Source: Paragordius varius (taxonomy: Eukaryota > Nematomorpha). Taken from it: a stretch of DNA of 64,000 nucleotides. The notes below the pieces were generated by a model that saw only the letters and a list, made by a program, of their open reading frames with translations, did no database searches and was not told where the DNA came from. Numbering within the stretch: the stretch's first letter is position 1; the number at the start of each line of letters is the position of its first letter. The position numbers and the translations under genes are program-made. Where the stretch lies: positions 1,426,001 to 1,490,000 of the forward strand of contig OZ176055.1 of assembly GCA_964247055.1 (NCBI GenBank), given 5' to 3'. Below are positions 1 through 13,271 of the stretch, in pieces.

Positions 1-720
1 GGAATCATGATTGCCATATGCTCTCATTAATTTTTGGAATTGCTTCAAAACAAATCATTCTATGGTGGCGCATTTTTCAGGGTGTGAAGGGCCTAATTAA
101 CGGCTAATTTTGAAAAACCGCCCAACCTAAATTTTTGCCTTCTTACGAGTAATATTTTACTATTGAACTAATATGGCCTGATATGTTTTCTGAAATTTAG
201 CCCCAAAGGCAAGCTATTTCGATATGACGGGGCAGTTTTTAGCGGGTATCTCCTTACCCAGCAGCCAATATAATATATACGCGCGACTAAATATTTTTCC
301 TTTGGGGAAAACCTGGAATCATTGAATACTTTACGGTCTTATATTCTGGGCGAAAAATAGATTAAAAAAATTATTTTTGTGGACTTGTTTTTTTAAAAAA
401 AGCATTAAGAAGGAAGCGGGTAAAAAGAAACCCTAAATTTAAAAAGCTAGCCGACTATCGGCGCAATCAAAAAAAGCAAAAAATCATATTTGAAATCGAA
501 TGGTCCACTCGGTTTTCCGGAATATTGTCTCAAAGACACGATTTTTGTAGACTTCTGTTTTCTAAATAACCCGTTTTTACACGAGGTGGGCCCGAAATGG
601 GATCCTAATTCATAAAAAGGCGAAGCTATTGTCGGGGCATTCAATAATGATTATATTTTTTTGATATTTGGATTGAATGGGTCTACCGGTTTTCCGGAGG
701 CAGATCACAAAGCCACCACT
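1..720 (+). repeat. Interspersed repeat family F, left-truncated by window edge
   Basis: About 700 bp that recurs in the same orientation near 59,400-60,060, with matching blocks such as GGCGAAGCTATTGTCGGGGC and GGTCTACCGGTTTTCCGGA. The block is less AT-rich than its surroundings. Short open frames on both strands here are translations of the repeat, not genes. A more degenerate relative lies at about 29,560-30,450. The superfamily is unknown; no transposase or reverse transcriptase was seen. Confidence 0.7.
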
Positions 721-2574
721 TTCTATTTTTATAAATTATAGATTAGATTTGCCATTAATATATTTTTTGTTTAATTTAGTTGCAACAAATATTTTACATT
801 TAACCATGATTAACTGCATTTATGAGCGCTTAGATCGGTTATAAACCCTGCCGAACCCTATCTGAATTTAATATCATTTTTCCTATATTGATTAAAATTT
901 TGGGTCCTTTTTCCCTATATTATGAGAAAAATATTAAAGTGTTGTTTTGTGCATTTATCGGCTTTAAATAATGACCCGTAAATTCTATGCTCCTTCTACT
1001 CCAACAATTCTATTTGAGTTCCTTCCAAAATATTTTTGAGGCCCGTGAGAAATGTTAAAAACAACATTTTAAAACTAAGATAACATTTTTTTAACAAATT
1101 TTCTGAATACGCTTTACTAATTTTGAGATTTAACTAGAAAAATTAAAATAAATACCAGTTTTTACAAACTTATGTTTAAAATCTAATAAAATATTTTTTC
1201 ATATATTTGAGAATGCGGGTTGAAATGCGGCCCTCAAATCTATTTGTTTTGGAAACCTTTGGTTTAAACGATTGTAATTGGGGGTAATGGGCCAAGCGTA
1301 TGAGAGACCATAAATTTGTACTATTAAAATTTATATTAATATTTAAATTTTTCATTATTACAAATTAAATTTGATATAAAGTAATTTGTAAAGTTATATA
1401 CTGTCAGAACTTTGCTCAGAAATTTAAAGATGTTCAAGGGTAACACACAAATGTTTCAAATTTGCCAAATTTCAAAAAGACTAAGTCTGTAGTTAGTCTA
1501 TTGAATTCATATATATGTTTTTAATCTAAAACATAAGAAATGTGAGTTATAAAGCAATTTCATTAAAAAGATAATTAATAAATTTTAATAAAATTATATT
1601 TACAGGTCATTTCATTTCTACCTGCAACAACTATTTTTTATATCAAAATATTTTCAAAGGTAAGCCTAAATATCAAATCTATTATCATTTGGAAAGGAAA
1701 TCTTAATACCTATCAGACTTTTATAGGGTCACTTCACACGATTATTAATTGTATTGAAAATTGAAAAATTATCAGTTTCCAGTTTATACAAAGAACTTTA
1801 TTCTTTAACCTTTCAAAAGAGTTAGATATAAAAAAAACTTTTTGATTGATAAATGGTGCCATTCCGTATCAGGAGAGAACTTTTTTTTCAAAAAAAGTTG
1901 TACTTAAAAAAAGACTTTAAAATAAAATTATCCATTTTTAATTCTAGTAGCACAATGATGACACATTGTGTCACTCTACCTTCTTTTATTGTGTTGTGGT
2001 TTTTCATTAATATAATTATTTAATTATTCTGCTTTCTTGAATCCAGCTATAAATTATATGGTGCCTAAAGGTAGATATACGTATAAAGGGACTTTCATTA
2101 TATTGCTAATACATTTAAGTATTAAAGTAGTACCAAGAAGAGACATCTCCGCACATCTTTTTTTATCCTCTATAATATTATAATGATAAATGCCACAGTA
2201 CCTATTACTTTTAAATGGCTTAGCTTAGATGTTGAAAATCGCATAAATTCTGGCTTTAACATACTATTATCCATTTTTACTAGCGTAGAGAGTAGAAATA
2301 TAAATACGTAATAATGTTTTAATGACACAATAGTTACCTGGTTCTACATGGTATTTACTTTTTTTTGATTGATATCTTTATTTCATTTTTTTGAAAGGTA
2401 AATTTATTATATAGGATAAAAAATAAAGGTCCATACAGAGAGAGAAAGAAAGATGAGGACGGAATTTAATCTTATCTATTATATTATGGTAATTCCATTT
2501 TATACAACATCTTATCAATCATAAACTTTATATAATTTTATCATCCATCCCTTTGTGTTAGCATAAGTCGTCAC
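721..2574. other. AT-rich intergenic stretch, no gene seen
   Basis: No open frame with splice signals or recognisable protein similarity was found on either strand. It is mostly homopolymer-rich AT sequence upstream of the secreted-protein gene. Confidence 0.5.
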
Positions 2575-2582
2575 TATAAATA
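2575..2582 (+). promoter_or_regulatory. Candidate TATA box
   Basis: TATAAATA lies about 140 bp upstream of the ATG at 2721. A start of transcription about 30 bp downstream would leave a 5' leader of roughly 115 nt. In an AT-rich genome such a match can be chance; the position is the only support. Confidence 0.3.
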
Positions 2583-2720
2583 GGACGCTCTCATAGAAGT
2601 TTACTCATTTATGTAATTTGTTAGTAGAAAAAAACTTCTCAAGATTTAATTTAAACTTTTATCCTTACATATATACATATAATATTCATCGTTTATTGCT
2701 TTTTGATCAAAAAATCCAAC

Positions 2721-4603
2721 ATGCAATTTTTATTACCGATATCTGTACTAATTTTGGTTTACATCAAATTCTATAATGCCAAAAATATTGAATACTATGG
2801 AAAACATTTAGGTATTTAATGATAACATTTTTTATACTTATACGGGTTTTCTATTCTAATCGTTGGTTGGAAAAATATAATTTTTTTTTTAAATTATTCA
2901 CATAATAGCTGAACCAAGTTACCGAGATGCGGACCCTTTGATTTTCCGAAGCCATCGCCGTTCCAATGTTAAAGGAACAAGTAAAAAAATTTAGTTTCAA
3001 ACTAACTTTTTTAAAATTTATATATAAAGGATAAAAATTTATTTTACATCTAATAATTCTTAGTTGCTGATTGTTTGGCCGGTAAGCTCAGGTGCAATTT
3101 CAAGGTTCTCAAAGTCAACAGCAAAAAATACAAATCTAAAAAAAGTAGCGGATATTTCGATGATGATGAAGATACAACCACAGTTCCCCCATCCACAACC
3201 ACTACAGCCGAGCCATCTACCACAGATAAGGTAATAAATTATCAAGATTTTGTTCCACATTTCATGAAATTAAAACAAATTATTTTCAACTAAAATGTTG
3301 CACAAACAAATCTCTTTTTTAGAAAGAATTCTTCATCTACAAGGAGAAATTGGAAAAGGACACAGCCAAAGCCACTGGAAATGGGACAGACGCTAAAATG
3401 ATGTCAGCCGATGTGGAAAGTGATGACTTAGAGCTCAAAGAATGGGTCCTCAGCAAACACAAAGAGGGCGGGAAAGTCATAATCAAGAAAATTAGCAAGG
3501 AAGACTTTGAAAAAGATAAGAAGCGACGAAAACGCCGAAGCAAAAAGAACAAGCGAAAAAGCCGAAAGAGTCGCCGAAAGCACAGACGCAGCAAAGATAA
3601 TGATGATGACACTACCACAGCTGGATACACTGGAACAGGTGGGGATCCATAACCTATAAATTTAAATTTTGCTTTTACATTTCTTTTAAATATCTTGCAA
3701 AAATGGGCAAAAAATAATAATTCCCCTTGTAAATTCAAAACAAAATGCAATAATTTTGTCAATTATCCTATATATAGGTACCACTACAACCCCAATCTCC
3801 ACATCTGCCACAACGACTGAAAACAGTGACTGCGCCTACTGGGACGTCAAATCAGGCGATTGTCGCCGGAGATATAAGAAATCTTCGAGATATTTGAAAC
3901 CCAAAATCATCCGTAAACGCGTATTGCTCAACATAAAAAAGAGTTGTTATGGTGGTAAAAAGGGTTGTTACGAAGCCCCTCTAATCCGTAGTTTCGGAAG
4001 CAAAAATTATGATACCTTTTCTTCCGGCAGTGCAAACGCCATTTTCCGTGACGAAAAGTATGCCTATAGTCCAATAAACAATCAAATTAACTCATTGTTA
4101 CCCCAGTCATTCCATCAACCACAACAGCAACAGCAACAGGTAATACATCGACTTAGATTTCAACACCCTAAGTTTTGATAAAACAATCGACATAAACTGT
4201 TTAAAATTATATTTATACTTCAATTGAATAGTTGGTGCCAGCTAATGCGATGGTTTTGATGCCAGCAAACTCACAACCAACCATGATTGCCCAACAACCT
4301 CAGCAACCTCAACAACAGAGTCAACAAAATCAAATGGCTCAACCCCAATCGCTGAGTGCTAATGCTCAAGGATCCGCACCAAATACCAACAATAATGTTC
4401 AATCCTCTAATACAGGAACTGGGAGCCAGCCGGCACCTCGACTCCTATATTTCAACAGTGGTTCAAGCTCTGGAAGGAATGATGTTAGACCAGCCGTTTC
4501 TGCTCAAAGATCTGATAACCCTTCAGCCGCTTCGTCTGATTTAATGCCCGACCATATGCCACAATCGGACATTCAAATTGAAGGGGCCGAAGAATTGTCA
4601 TAA
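2721..4603 (+). CDS. Secreted polybasic, Thr/Gln-rich low-complexity protein (about 459 aa), unrecognised
   Basis: Six exons join in phase: 2721-2811, 2909-2980, 3064-3230, 3323-3638, 3778-4139 and 4232-4603. Introns are 83-139 nt with GT-AG ends. The protein starts with a clear signal peptide (about residues 1-20, MQFLLPISVLILVYIKFYNA), so it should be exported. Next come a small two-cysteine segment (DCLAGKLRCNF), an acidic and Thr/Pro-rich linker, a strongly basic run (about residues 174-201, nearly all Lys/Arg/Ser), a second Thr-rich linker, a four-cysteine basic segment (C-x9-C then C-x5-C), and a Gln/Asn/Ser/Pro-rich tail. Short Thr-rich linkers suggest O-glycosylation. The Cys/Lys pattern faintly recalls pleiotrophin/midkine growth factors, but too weakly to assign. 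Reading through the fourth donor gives a stop at 3652, so a truncated isoform is possible. Exon structure is confident; function is not known. Confidence 0.75.
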
Positions 4604-4910
4604 ATAAATTGTTTCATATTAATATATAGCCATCACACACTGCGCATGTAATATGCACCACAAAACATTTATTATAATATAATCTCATACTTTTTTTATT
4701 GTTTTTAGCATATAATACATATTAGTTGATTGTGATGGGTCCCATAAGCATAATATTCATTTTATTTTATATATAGAATACTCCTCACTATACATGATAA
4801 TTTTATGCAAACAATGCAATCACTCACCAAAATATATAATATATTTATTTATGCGACAATTAAATTAGACAGTAGTTTAGATATACACAATTATAACGTT
4901 AAGATTTAAC

Positions 4911-4916
4911 AATAAA
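4911..4916 (+). terminator. Polyadenylation signal AATAAA
   Basis: AATAAA about 310 nt past the stop of the secreted-protein gene, followed by a second partial match. Another AATAAA overlaps the stop itself (4603-4608), too close to be the likely signal. Confidence 0.35.
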
Positions 4917-6136
4917 TGCAAATAAATGAAAATATCCATCATTTACCATTTTATTTTGTGTGCTTAGAGAGTAGTTCCTTGTAAAATAATACAAGTCAAC
5001 AAAATTTAATTACCTTATTACAGTCCAAAACAAATTAAGAAATTTTTACAGGCGCTTTGAAGGGTGTTATAAATTACATCCTTATAATGTGAATGAGCTC
5101 CTGAAAGTCGACTCAAATTTCGGCTTATACGCTGAATAAGCCGATACTATTTTCCTCCCATTTTTAAAATATTAAGGTTTTAATCCGCAAAAAGGTAGCT
5201 AAAATTTTCCGTTTCCAATCTTGAGCCAAATATATAAGATATTCACAGAAGCCGGTTCATCTACAGTACCGGTTTAAATCTTTTATATGGCTCAATATTG
5301 GGCAACTTGTGGTAAAATATCCAGTTTTTCATAAAATGTAATAGTTAAAGGATAGCTGTGAGTATTTTATACTATATTGCACAAAATTGGGAGAGATGAG
5401 TAATTTCGTAAAATATATCTAGAAAAATGTATCAAGATCATCATTATGGTGCTTTTGGTTTTGGACTAACGAGTGATTTAAAAACTTATTCCAACTTTTG
5501 AAGGTAATACGTCCATTTCGAAAGGCGAAATTCGCTCACATTATATAAAATAAAATTTTTGGTAAAGTAAATGTTTCATTCCAAAAATTATTATTAATAA
5601 ACTTTCTATAAAAAACAATACGATAATTAAAAAAATGTAAGACGTGGGCCATAAAAATCCCATATTTTTAGATCTCTAAAATGGGCTAGTTTTCTGAAAA
5701 TTAATGAATTAATGCCTAGATTGTCTATGATAATTTTTAAATGCTCAATTATGACAATAAAAAAGATTTTATTGCTTCAAAATTAAATTTTGGCAAAATA
5801 CCATAAAGTGTGTCATAACATTTCTATCACCCTAAAAATTAAAAGGTTACTTTGCTTTAAAATTGTAAAAAACAAGATTATTTGAATTTAAGGGACGAAC
5901 AAATTTTTAGCTCAATATTTTGAGATGGTAAAAATGATGGAATTTTTTTTAACAGAAAATTTGCGCTTCAAAACAATAAAATATATTATATTAAAAAACT
6001 CGCATAAAACAACAATTATATTAGAGTATATCAACCTTATAAAGCCTATTTTTCGTTAGTATGCTTGAAATTTTGGCACCAGCAGGCCATTTATCTAATG
6101 ACAGCGCCAAGCCTACGCCACTCTTATCGCCTTCAA
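4917..6136. other. Intergenic, no gene seen
   Basis: AT-rich sequence with one small hairpin around 5122-5146 (CGGCTTATAC repeated inverted as GAATAAGCCG). No coding frame or named repeat was recognised. Confidence 0.4.
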
Positions 6137-6370
6137 TATATATATAACTTTAATACTTAAAATTCATCCTTGAACAATTCAAATTCACCCATTATGCTTT
6201 TTTTAAAATTACGATTTTGTATATAATTAATAAACTGAAAAAATAATAAAGTATGCCATAATAATACATTTTATATTAATGATGAGTTTTATTATCCTAA
6301 AAACACATATTTATTTTTAGGGTGAATTTGAATTGTTCGAGGGTGAATAGGTGTTGGTAAATGGTATATG
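6137..6370. mobile_element. MITE family C, copy C1
   Basis: Inverted arms made of units like TTCAAATTCACCC at the left and GGTGAATTTGAATTGTTCG at the right, ending in AAATGGTATATG. No coding capacity. The left end is more decayed than in other copies. Confidence 0.7.
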
Positions 6371-7130
6371 TACAATTGTTGAATATAAATATTTGCTGAA
6401 AAAAACTATCACAAAATATTAAAATATAAGATTATAAACATTTACTCAAATAATTTTTTAATTTATAATTTGTCCACAGGCTATTTTAAAATTATTATAC
6501 CATAGCCACTCTGGCTAAAGAAAACTGTTGGCGTCAGTGCTTGAAAATAATTTTCCGGAAAATAAAACTATATAAATAAATAATAACTATATTTATAACA
6601 CAGTTTACAAATCGGTGTTTAAACATGATATTTTGACAGAAAATATATGGTGATTGCCATGGTGCTTTTGGTGTTGGGCCTTACGAGATTGGTAAAAAAG
6701 TTATTACCAACTTTTGTATTTGGTCCATATCAAAAAATGGCACATATAGTACAATGATTGTAAGCAAAATGAGGATGGAATTATTATATATATATACCAA
6801 ATTTTTTTTATAAAAATAATCCCAGGAGTTAGTAAAGCTGCTTAAATAAATGTGTATAGAACTGGTTTTAGTTATGGAAAACATTAACCGGAGATACATT
6901 TATTATACCAATAAGTGCTATAAAATAAACTTTAATATATCAATATTCAAATAAATATTTGAGTGTGCTTCATACATATAAAAGCTGATTGTATATCACA
7001 TGTCGAATGTTTAACTATTAATGTATAAAATAAATAATTTTTTCTATTTATTGCTGTTTGAGGATTGCATCTTTTCATACATTCTTTCTATCTAAAAAGA
7101 TTAGACAAAAATTTTAGTAAACGCAAAATA

Positions 7131-7417
7131 TACAGTAAAAATTGAAATTATACGGACAAAAAGTAAAAATATAAAAACTAATATTTTTTAAAAGACAATC
7201 ATAAAACCTTAGTTTTTCTCATATATGCCAATTAGTTAAAATGTAAAATATAGAATTGATTGTGTTAGTAATATATATCTCTATTTCGCACTTTGCCATT
7301 TAAAACAATAAGTTATGTTGAAATAAATTAATATTAAAAAAGTATGGCTGTATTTTAAAATAAAATTTTATTTTTACATTTTTACGTTTTCTCCGTATAA
7401 TTTTAGTTTTTACTCTA
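7131..7417. mobile_element. MITE family A, copy A1
   Basis: The left end TACAGTAAAAATTGAAATTA is matched, inverted, at the right end by TTTTAGTTTTTACTCTA. Termini beginning TA-CAGT with a presumed TA target fit Tc1/mariner-type non-autonomous elements. About 290 bp, no coding capacity. Confidence 0.75.
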
Positions 7418-7487
7418 TATTTATCATATCTAATGTATAAAAATGATTATAATACATATTTTCGATTGTGATACCTATATACTGCAG

Positions 7488-7619
7488 TATATGGCTTCTT
7501 CAAATCATATAATATATGAAGAAAATATGATTTATCAAAACAAAACCAAAGTTATTAAATTTAAAAGCAAAGATATGCTCACACCTTATCTAGGAGTCTT
7601 TCATGTAACTCCATCAAAC
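7488..7619 (+). CDS. Isolated candidate exon, unidentified
   Basis: A 132-nt open stretch (44 codons, whole number of codons) is bounded by TACTGCAG on the left and a strong donor GTAAGTGA on the right. It encodes a peptide starting YMASSNHIIYEENM. No partner exon or family similarity was recognised, so this may be chance in a region lying between a MITE and the 3' end of the GRAMD1 gene. Confidence 0.2.
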
Positions 7620-8627
7620 GTAAGTGATCACCATAGGATAAAAACCCTAAACAATATTGTGTTCTTATAGAATTATATATTTTGAAGGGTATTTCTATAA
7701 TTTGGTAGATAAAATTGGCGGCCCAATATAAAATGTCTGTTAGGAATGTCGATGAGTATATGTCGTTAACATTTTGTGGTTTGGAACTAAAGTAAAAATA
7801 TAAAAAGATGATTGTGAAAAAAACCTTTAGAGATAATAATTTAATATATATAAATATAATATTCTAGGTGTTTTAAACAACCTATTGATGGTTGATTATC
7901 GAAAACCTGTTAAATTTTTTAAATTTGTCAAAAATTTGGAAACTTATGGATGCACATTATTTAATTACAATAATGATGTCTTAGAAAACAAATAAATTAT
8001 AAATTTTATCATTTAACAAGTAGAGTCAAACAATATATGTTGTTACAAAAAAATAAAGGGCAAATTGAATTAAGTTGTATAATAAAAAACTAACTTAAGA
8101 ATTTGGCATGTATGAGGTTACATTATAAATTTTATATATAACCAAATAATTATATAGATTAATGCATGCCTATCTGAAAACCCAATATCTAAAAATATTA
8201 TATGTGGTTCCTAAAAATTCTGTGAAAATTGGCTTAAGACAATTCTTTAATTATATCGAAATCTTATATATATAAAATATATTACAATAATGTAGTTTGG
8301 TGTATGATAGGTTGTTTTGGGAAATAGGTAGATTCCTTTTTTAAGAAAGATTGATTGATGATTTTGCTCTCATTCAAAACACCAATTATATTTTCCAAAT
8401 ATGCCACACGTTTGTGTAAAGATAGTATGTAACAACTAAAAAACAATGTTAGTTTTAAAAAATATCTTATTGTTTTATAAAATATCTAAAAACGATTATT
8501 TTAAAATATTAAGATGGTTGTATATAATTTATAATAAATCAATTTATAATAATTGCTAGAATAAAAATTTTTAAATATAATCACGAAAAATTAAATGGAC
8601 GTTTCTATAATAAATAATTATTTTCTC

Positions 8628-8633
8628 TTTTAT
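8628..8633 (-). terminator. Polyadenylation signal of GRAMD1 gene
   Basis: AATAAA on the minus strand, 67 nt past the TAG stop at 8700. Its position supports ending the gene there rather than splicing on from the GTAGGT that overlaps the stop. Confidence 0.6.
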
Positions 8634-8699
8634 TAGACAAAAATAAATTAAAACCGAGAGCACATAAAAATTTAAATTACGTGGTAAAACTATTACAAC

Positions 8700-9563
8700 C
8701 TACCATATAATAAGGAAGAAAAATATTTTTAGGGTAAATGCTCCAACTACTCCACATATATTTTTAGTTCTCAGTCTGTCCACACTCGTGGACACAAAAG
8801 TCACAATTTTCGGATATAACCATATTTTATCATTTGCCCCTTTCCGTAATTTGTTGGTATTATTTGGGATTTCATATGGATCGCCATGATGATCATTGAA
8901 ATTAACGTTAGGGGCTCCTCTATAATGCAAAAAGGAAAAAAATGTTGATCAAAATTAACTTTAATATAAATCTTCTGGTTTATAATTTAATCATTTTCAT
9001 TATTTTATAACACCAAAAAAATCAATAAAAATTGATAAATTTCGATTATATGCTATATAATTTTACTAATTAATGGCCATAAACTAAACAAAATTTATAC
9101 CTGTATATTCCTTTGAAAAGATAAAATTTATTTGTTCTAAGAAATGATTTTTCCAGAAAGAAAGAGAGAATATGATATCTAGCGTAACATGCGATAAATA
9201 CATCGAGATCTTACAGCCAAAACATTAACTGTCAAAACCAAAATAATTACTACTCCTTTGACGATATATATAATTGCTAATTTGTCATCCAGTCAAATCT
9301 AGGGTCGGGTTACATCTAATTATAAATCAATTAAATCCGTGACCATTTATATATATAGTAAATTATTTTTAACTATGCTTATAATATATATAAAATAAAT
9401 TTCCTATGTAAAAATATTATGAGATGTCAACATCTAGGCAAAATCATGGAATTTAGGATTTATATTTAATTCGTTAAAATATTTTTCCTTTTTGATAGGG
9501 TCTGGTGTTATAACAATAGATCAGGACTGTCCAACACAAATGTCTTTGCGGGCCGCATTCAGG

Positions 9564-9594
<31 letters not shown>

Positions 9595-12500
9595 TATATG
9601 GCCATTAGTAAATATTTATTAAATTCCAAACAGAAACTGCAAAAACCACTGATTATTTTAACAATATTCGGTAGTTAATTGCCAAAATTCGAGACTAGTT
9701 TGAGATAATCAAAGTTCCTTAGGTTTCGTAAAATACTGTTTTTTTAATTTTATGCTGCATAAATATATTAAAAGGGTCTCATTGGACAACCCTGGTAAAG
9801 AATTTAAGAGTAACCCCCGTTTATTTAATATAGACGGTCAAAAACCAAATTCATCCCATACATTTAGTACTTTATATATAAGCGACACTAATACAAATAC
9901 CTTCGATAATCAAGTGACAACGATTTCTGATGATGTTCGCTTATGATATTTTCATCACTTCGTTGAATGTTTAAGTCATCTTTGACCAAAGGTTGTTTGG
10001 ATTTTACAGATTTTCGTAATTCACCATGTGATTGTTTATAATAGAGTGGTGTATTTCTATCCTGATTATTAGTTTGCGTAAAAGGCAAATTTTTGGTTTC
10101 CGACATATTTTGTTGTTCCAACACACAATGGGAAATGGATCTAGCTCTCATCTCATGTACAATTTTTTCGCCTATTTTAATGGCAATTTAAACAAGAGTT
10201 AATTTGCATTTTATTATTAAGGAGTATTTTTTAATTAAAAATTTGTTAATCATGTTTTTTTGGAACTGATGTGTATAGATAAAATTTAATAAAATTGATT
10301 TAACGTTTCATTAAACAAAACTTATTTTGTTGAAAAACGTATTATATATAAATACCATTGCTTTCTTTTGAAATTACAAACAAACAACATAAGAAAAACC
10401 GTAATCCATTTTTAAAGGGTCCAATATCATAAAATCTTTAAAAAAAATAGTGATATCTTAATAAAACCCACCGTGTTAATTAATAAAAAAATGTTTTAAA
10501 AATTATCCATAAAAATTACCCAAGAAATTAAAGTAATCTTGCAGACCGGATTGACAATTCTTTTCGATAATACCTGTTATAAGAAAAAATAAAAAAATAC
10601 AAAAACTTTATATTTTTAAATACATATCCACTTCTAAAACGACAGTTAATTTGTTTTTTAAACATGGCACACATATAAATTATTGCGCAATCAAATTAAA
10701 AACTTTACTTAATTAAGCATATTTACAATTTAAACATCTTTTACAGTAAAATTTTGTATTCATCAAATAAAAACTAATTTAACTTTTAAAGAAAAAATAG
10801 GAAAATAAAAATCATATACTTTTCACAAGGGAAAAAACGCTCTTTTTATATCCTATGAGACAATGGACACGTAATCTACACCCCAACGATCTAACGTTTG
10901 ATTTAGCTATTTTTTTTGACTCATTACTAGTTAATACAAAAATGAAATTAAAAAATATAAAAAAAATAAAAGACAACAAATATTTTTTTACTAAAAGACA
11001 ACCAACCTAATTTTTAATTTATTTAGTACAACTAGTTTACGGGCGTTACAAAATATTTTCACGCATTGAAATATATATATTTCAAATTTGTGATTACACA
11101 GTTTATATTGGAAAAATAATAAGGTTTAAACAAAAAGTGTGGTTGTTTCTTAAACAAAAAAAGATTTGTCTTTAATAGATAAAAAAATTCAAATCCTTAC
11201 GTTATATTCTTATTATTTGATTGAGTTGTCGTGTTTTTGCCTTCCCCAATATTATCATTGTTTTGGACCATGGCAGTTATACAATATCGACAAATGACAT
11301 AATATGCATCACTGTATGGTACACCCGAATTGGTTACTTCACATTCAACCACATATCTATGTGTTTTTTTGACAAAAAAGTAAATCTTTTTTTTGATGAT
11401 GTTCCAATACTTTTTGAAAAAAACCAGTAAACCTACCTACTACCCTTTAATGATTATGATTGTGGGAAAATACAAGGGTGTCATATTATCAGGTACCCTT
11501 ACCCCTTTTCAAAAAATAAAGGTTTTTGTTTGAATAAATAAATTATGATTAAGTTTAATTAAGTGAATCCTGGCCTGGAAATATTTGGAAAATGATAAAA
11601 ATTTAAACTCTCACTTGAAGATTCTCCATAATACCCACAATAAATAAAGGTGTGGACCGAGTCCTTTTAATTTTGTAGTACGATTATAACTAAAAAATTA
11701 GTACCTTATTTATAAATGATTATTAGCATGATCTAATAAGTGTATAGGCAGGCGCTGTTTATGTAAAAAAGGTCATTAAGGTGGTTTACTGTATTTTTAA
11801 TACCGACCTTGCAGTATTTCAAACAATATGTAATAATATCATATAAAATAGTTTGAAATACCAAAAAAAGAAATCAAAATAAATATAATGAATGAAAATA
11901 CCTTCGCGATATGCGATAATGGTGCCGTCGGGTGGATCTTCGTTTTGCTTCGTTACCAATCAAAAGTGTCTAAACGATTTAATTTATAAATTGATAGTAA
12001 AATCACTTTTCAAAACACTGATAATAATAACTGTTTCGTTGCCAACAAATTATTATATCAATTCAGTCAACATTCATTTTTAGGCAGATGCAATCGCAAA
12101 AATCGAGTTTCATTATTTAAAAAAGACGGTAAAACGGTTTAATAAAAATTAAAATCAGTGTTTTTAACAGTTCTTCGCTTCTCAAAAAAACAGAAAATGC
12201 CCCTTCAAAAAAATATAAATTCTATGGCTTAGGAAAACACCATAATAGCGATCGATTTAAGAAATAATCATAAAATAAATTATTATAATTAATATCATCC
12301 TACCTACCTGTTTTTCAGTTGTAGGGGCAGATTTATTTCCTATAGGACTAGATATTTGTACCACGTAAGATAAGACTCGTTTTTTACGTTTGGCAAGATA
12401 TGATGCGGATGAAGTTATATAATTTAGTTTTCCTTTATTAATGCCGCTGCTAATTTTATGTGGATGATGTAAACCTCCTTTATTCCCTAAACTAGCATTG

Positions 12501-13222
12501 TTTTGTCCAAGTGATTCGGTACTTCGTTGCCATTCAGACATAACTAAATCTATAAGTGCAAGCAAATTGATAAAAAACATATTTAAATTTTAAGTATAAT
12601 TTATCTAAACTTGAAGTAAGTTTGTTACTGACCGTATGAATGGTTAAACTGCGTGTCTGCACTTATATACCATTTACAGTTCGAATTCACCCTCGAACAA
12701 TTCAAATTCACCTTTGTACAATTCGAATTCACCCTTGAACAATTCAAATTCACCCTCGAACAATTCAAATACACCTTAAAAATTTTTTCGAACTAATATA
12801 ACTAATTATTAATATGAAATATATGTTTATGGTAGAGTTTATTATTTTTTCAGTATTATTTTAAGTTAAAACATATTTTTTTTAAAAATATATAAAATAT
12901 AGATAATTTTTAATCTTAGAAAACTTATATTTTATTTAAGGGTGAATTTGAATTGTTTAAGGGTGTTGAATTATTTAAGGGTGAAATTGAATTTTAAATG
13001 GTATATATCCAGTCAAAAACTTTTAACATAGATTCAGATTTATAATGAATGGCATAAAACTGTTTAACACTATTATGAAAAACAAAAGATATTTTTATAA
13101 AAAAAAACAAACTAATTGAGTGGGTAACGACGACGGTTTGTAATGTCAACGATAATAGTCGTAAAATAAGGTAAATATAAAATATATGTTATTGGTTCTC
13201 AAATTTTCGCCATAGGAATCAG

Positions 13223-13271
<49 letters not shown>

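Noticed and set aside
447-644. 65-codon minus-strand open frame near the window start
   Set aside because: The same stretch recurs at 59,700-59,940 as part of interspersed repeat F, where a different frame on the other strand is open; it is repeat sequence, not a gene.
3064-4139. Assignment of the secreted protein to pleiotrophin/midkine
   Set aside because: Basic composition and scattered cysteines agree only in general character; spacing and the conserved Trp pattern do not match.
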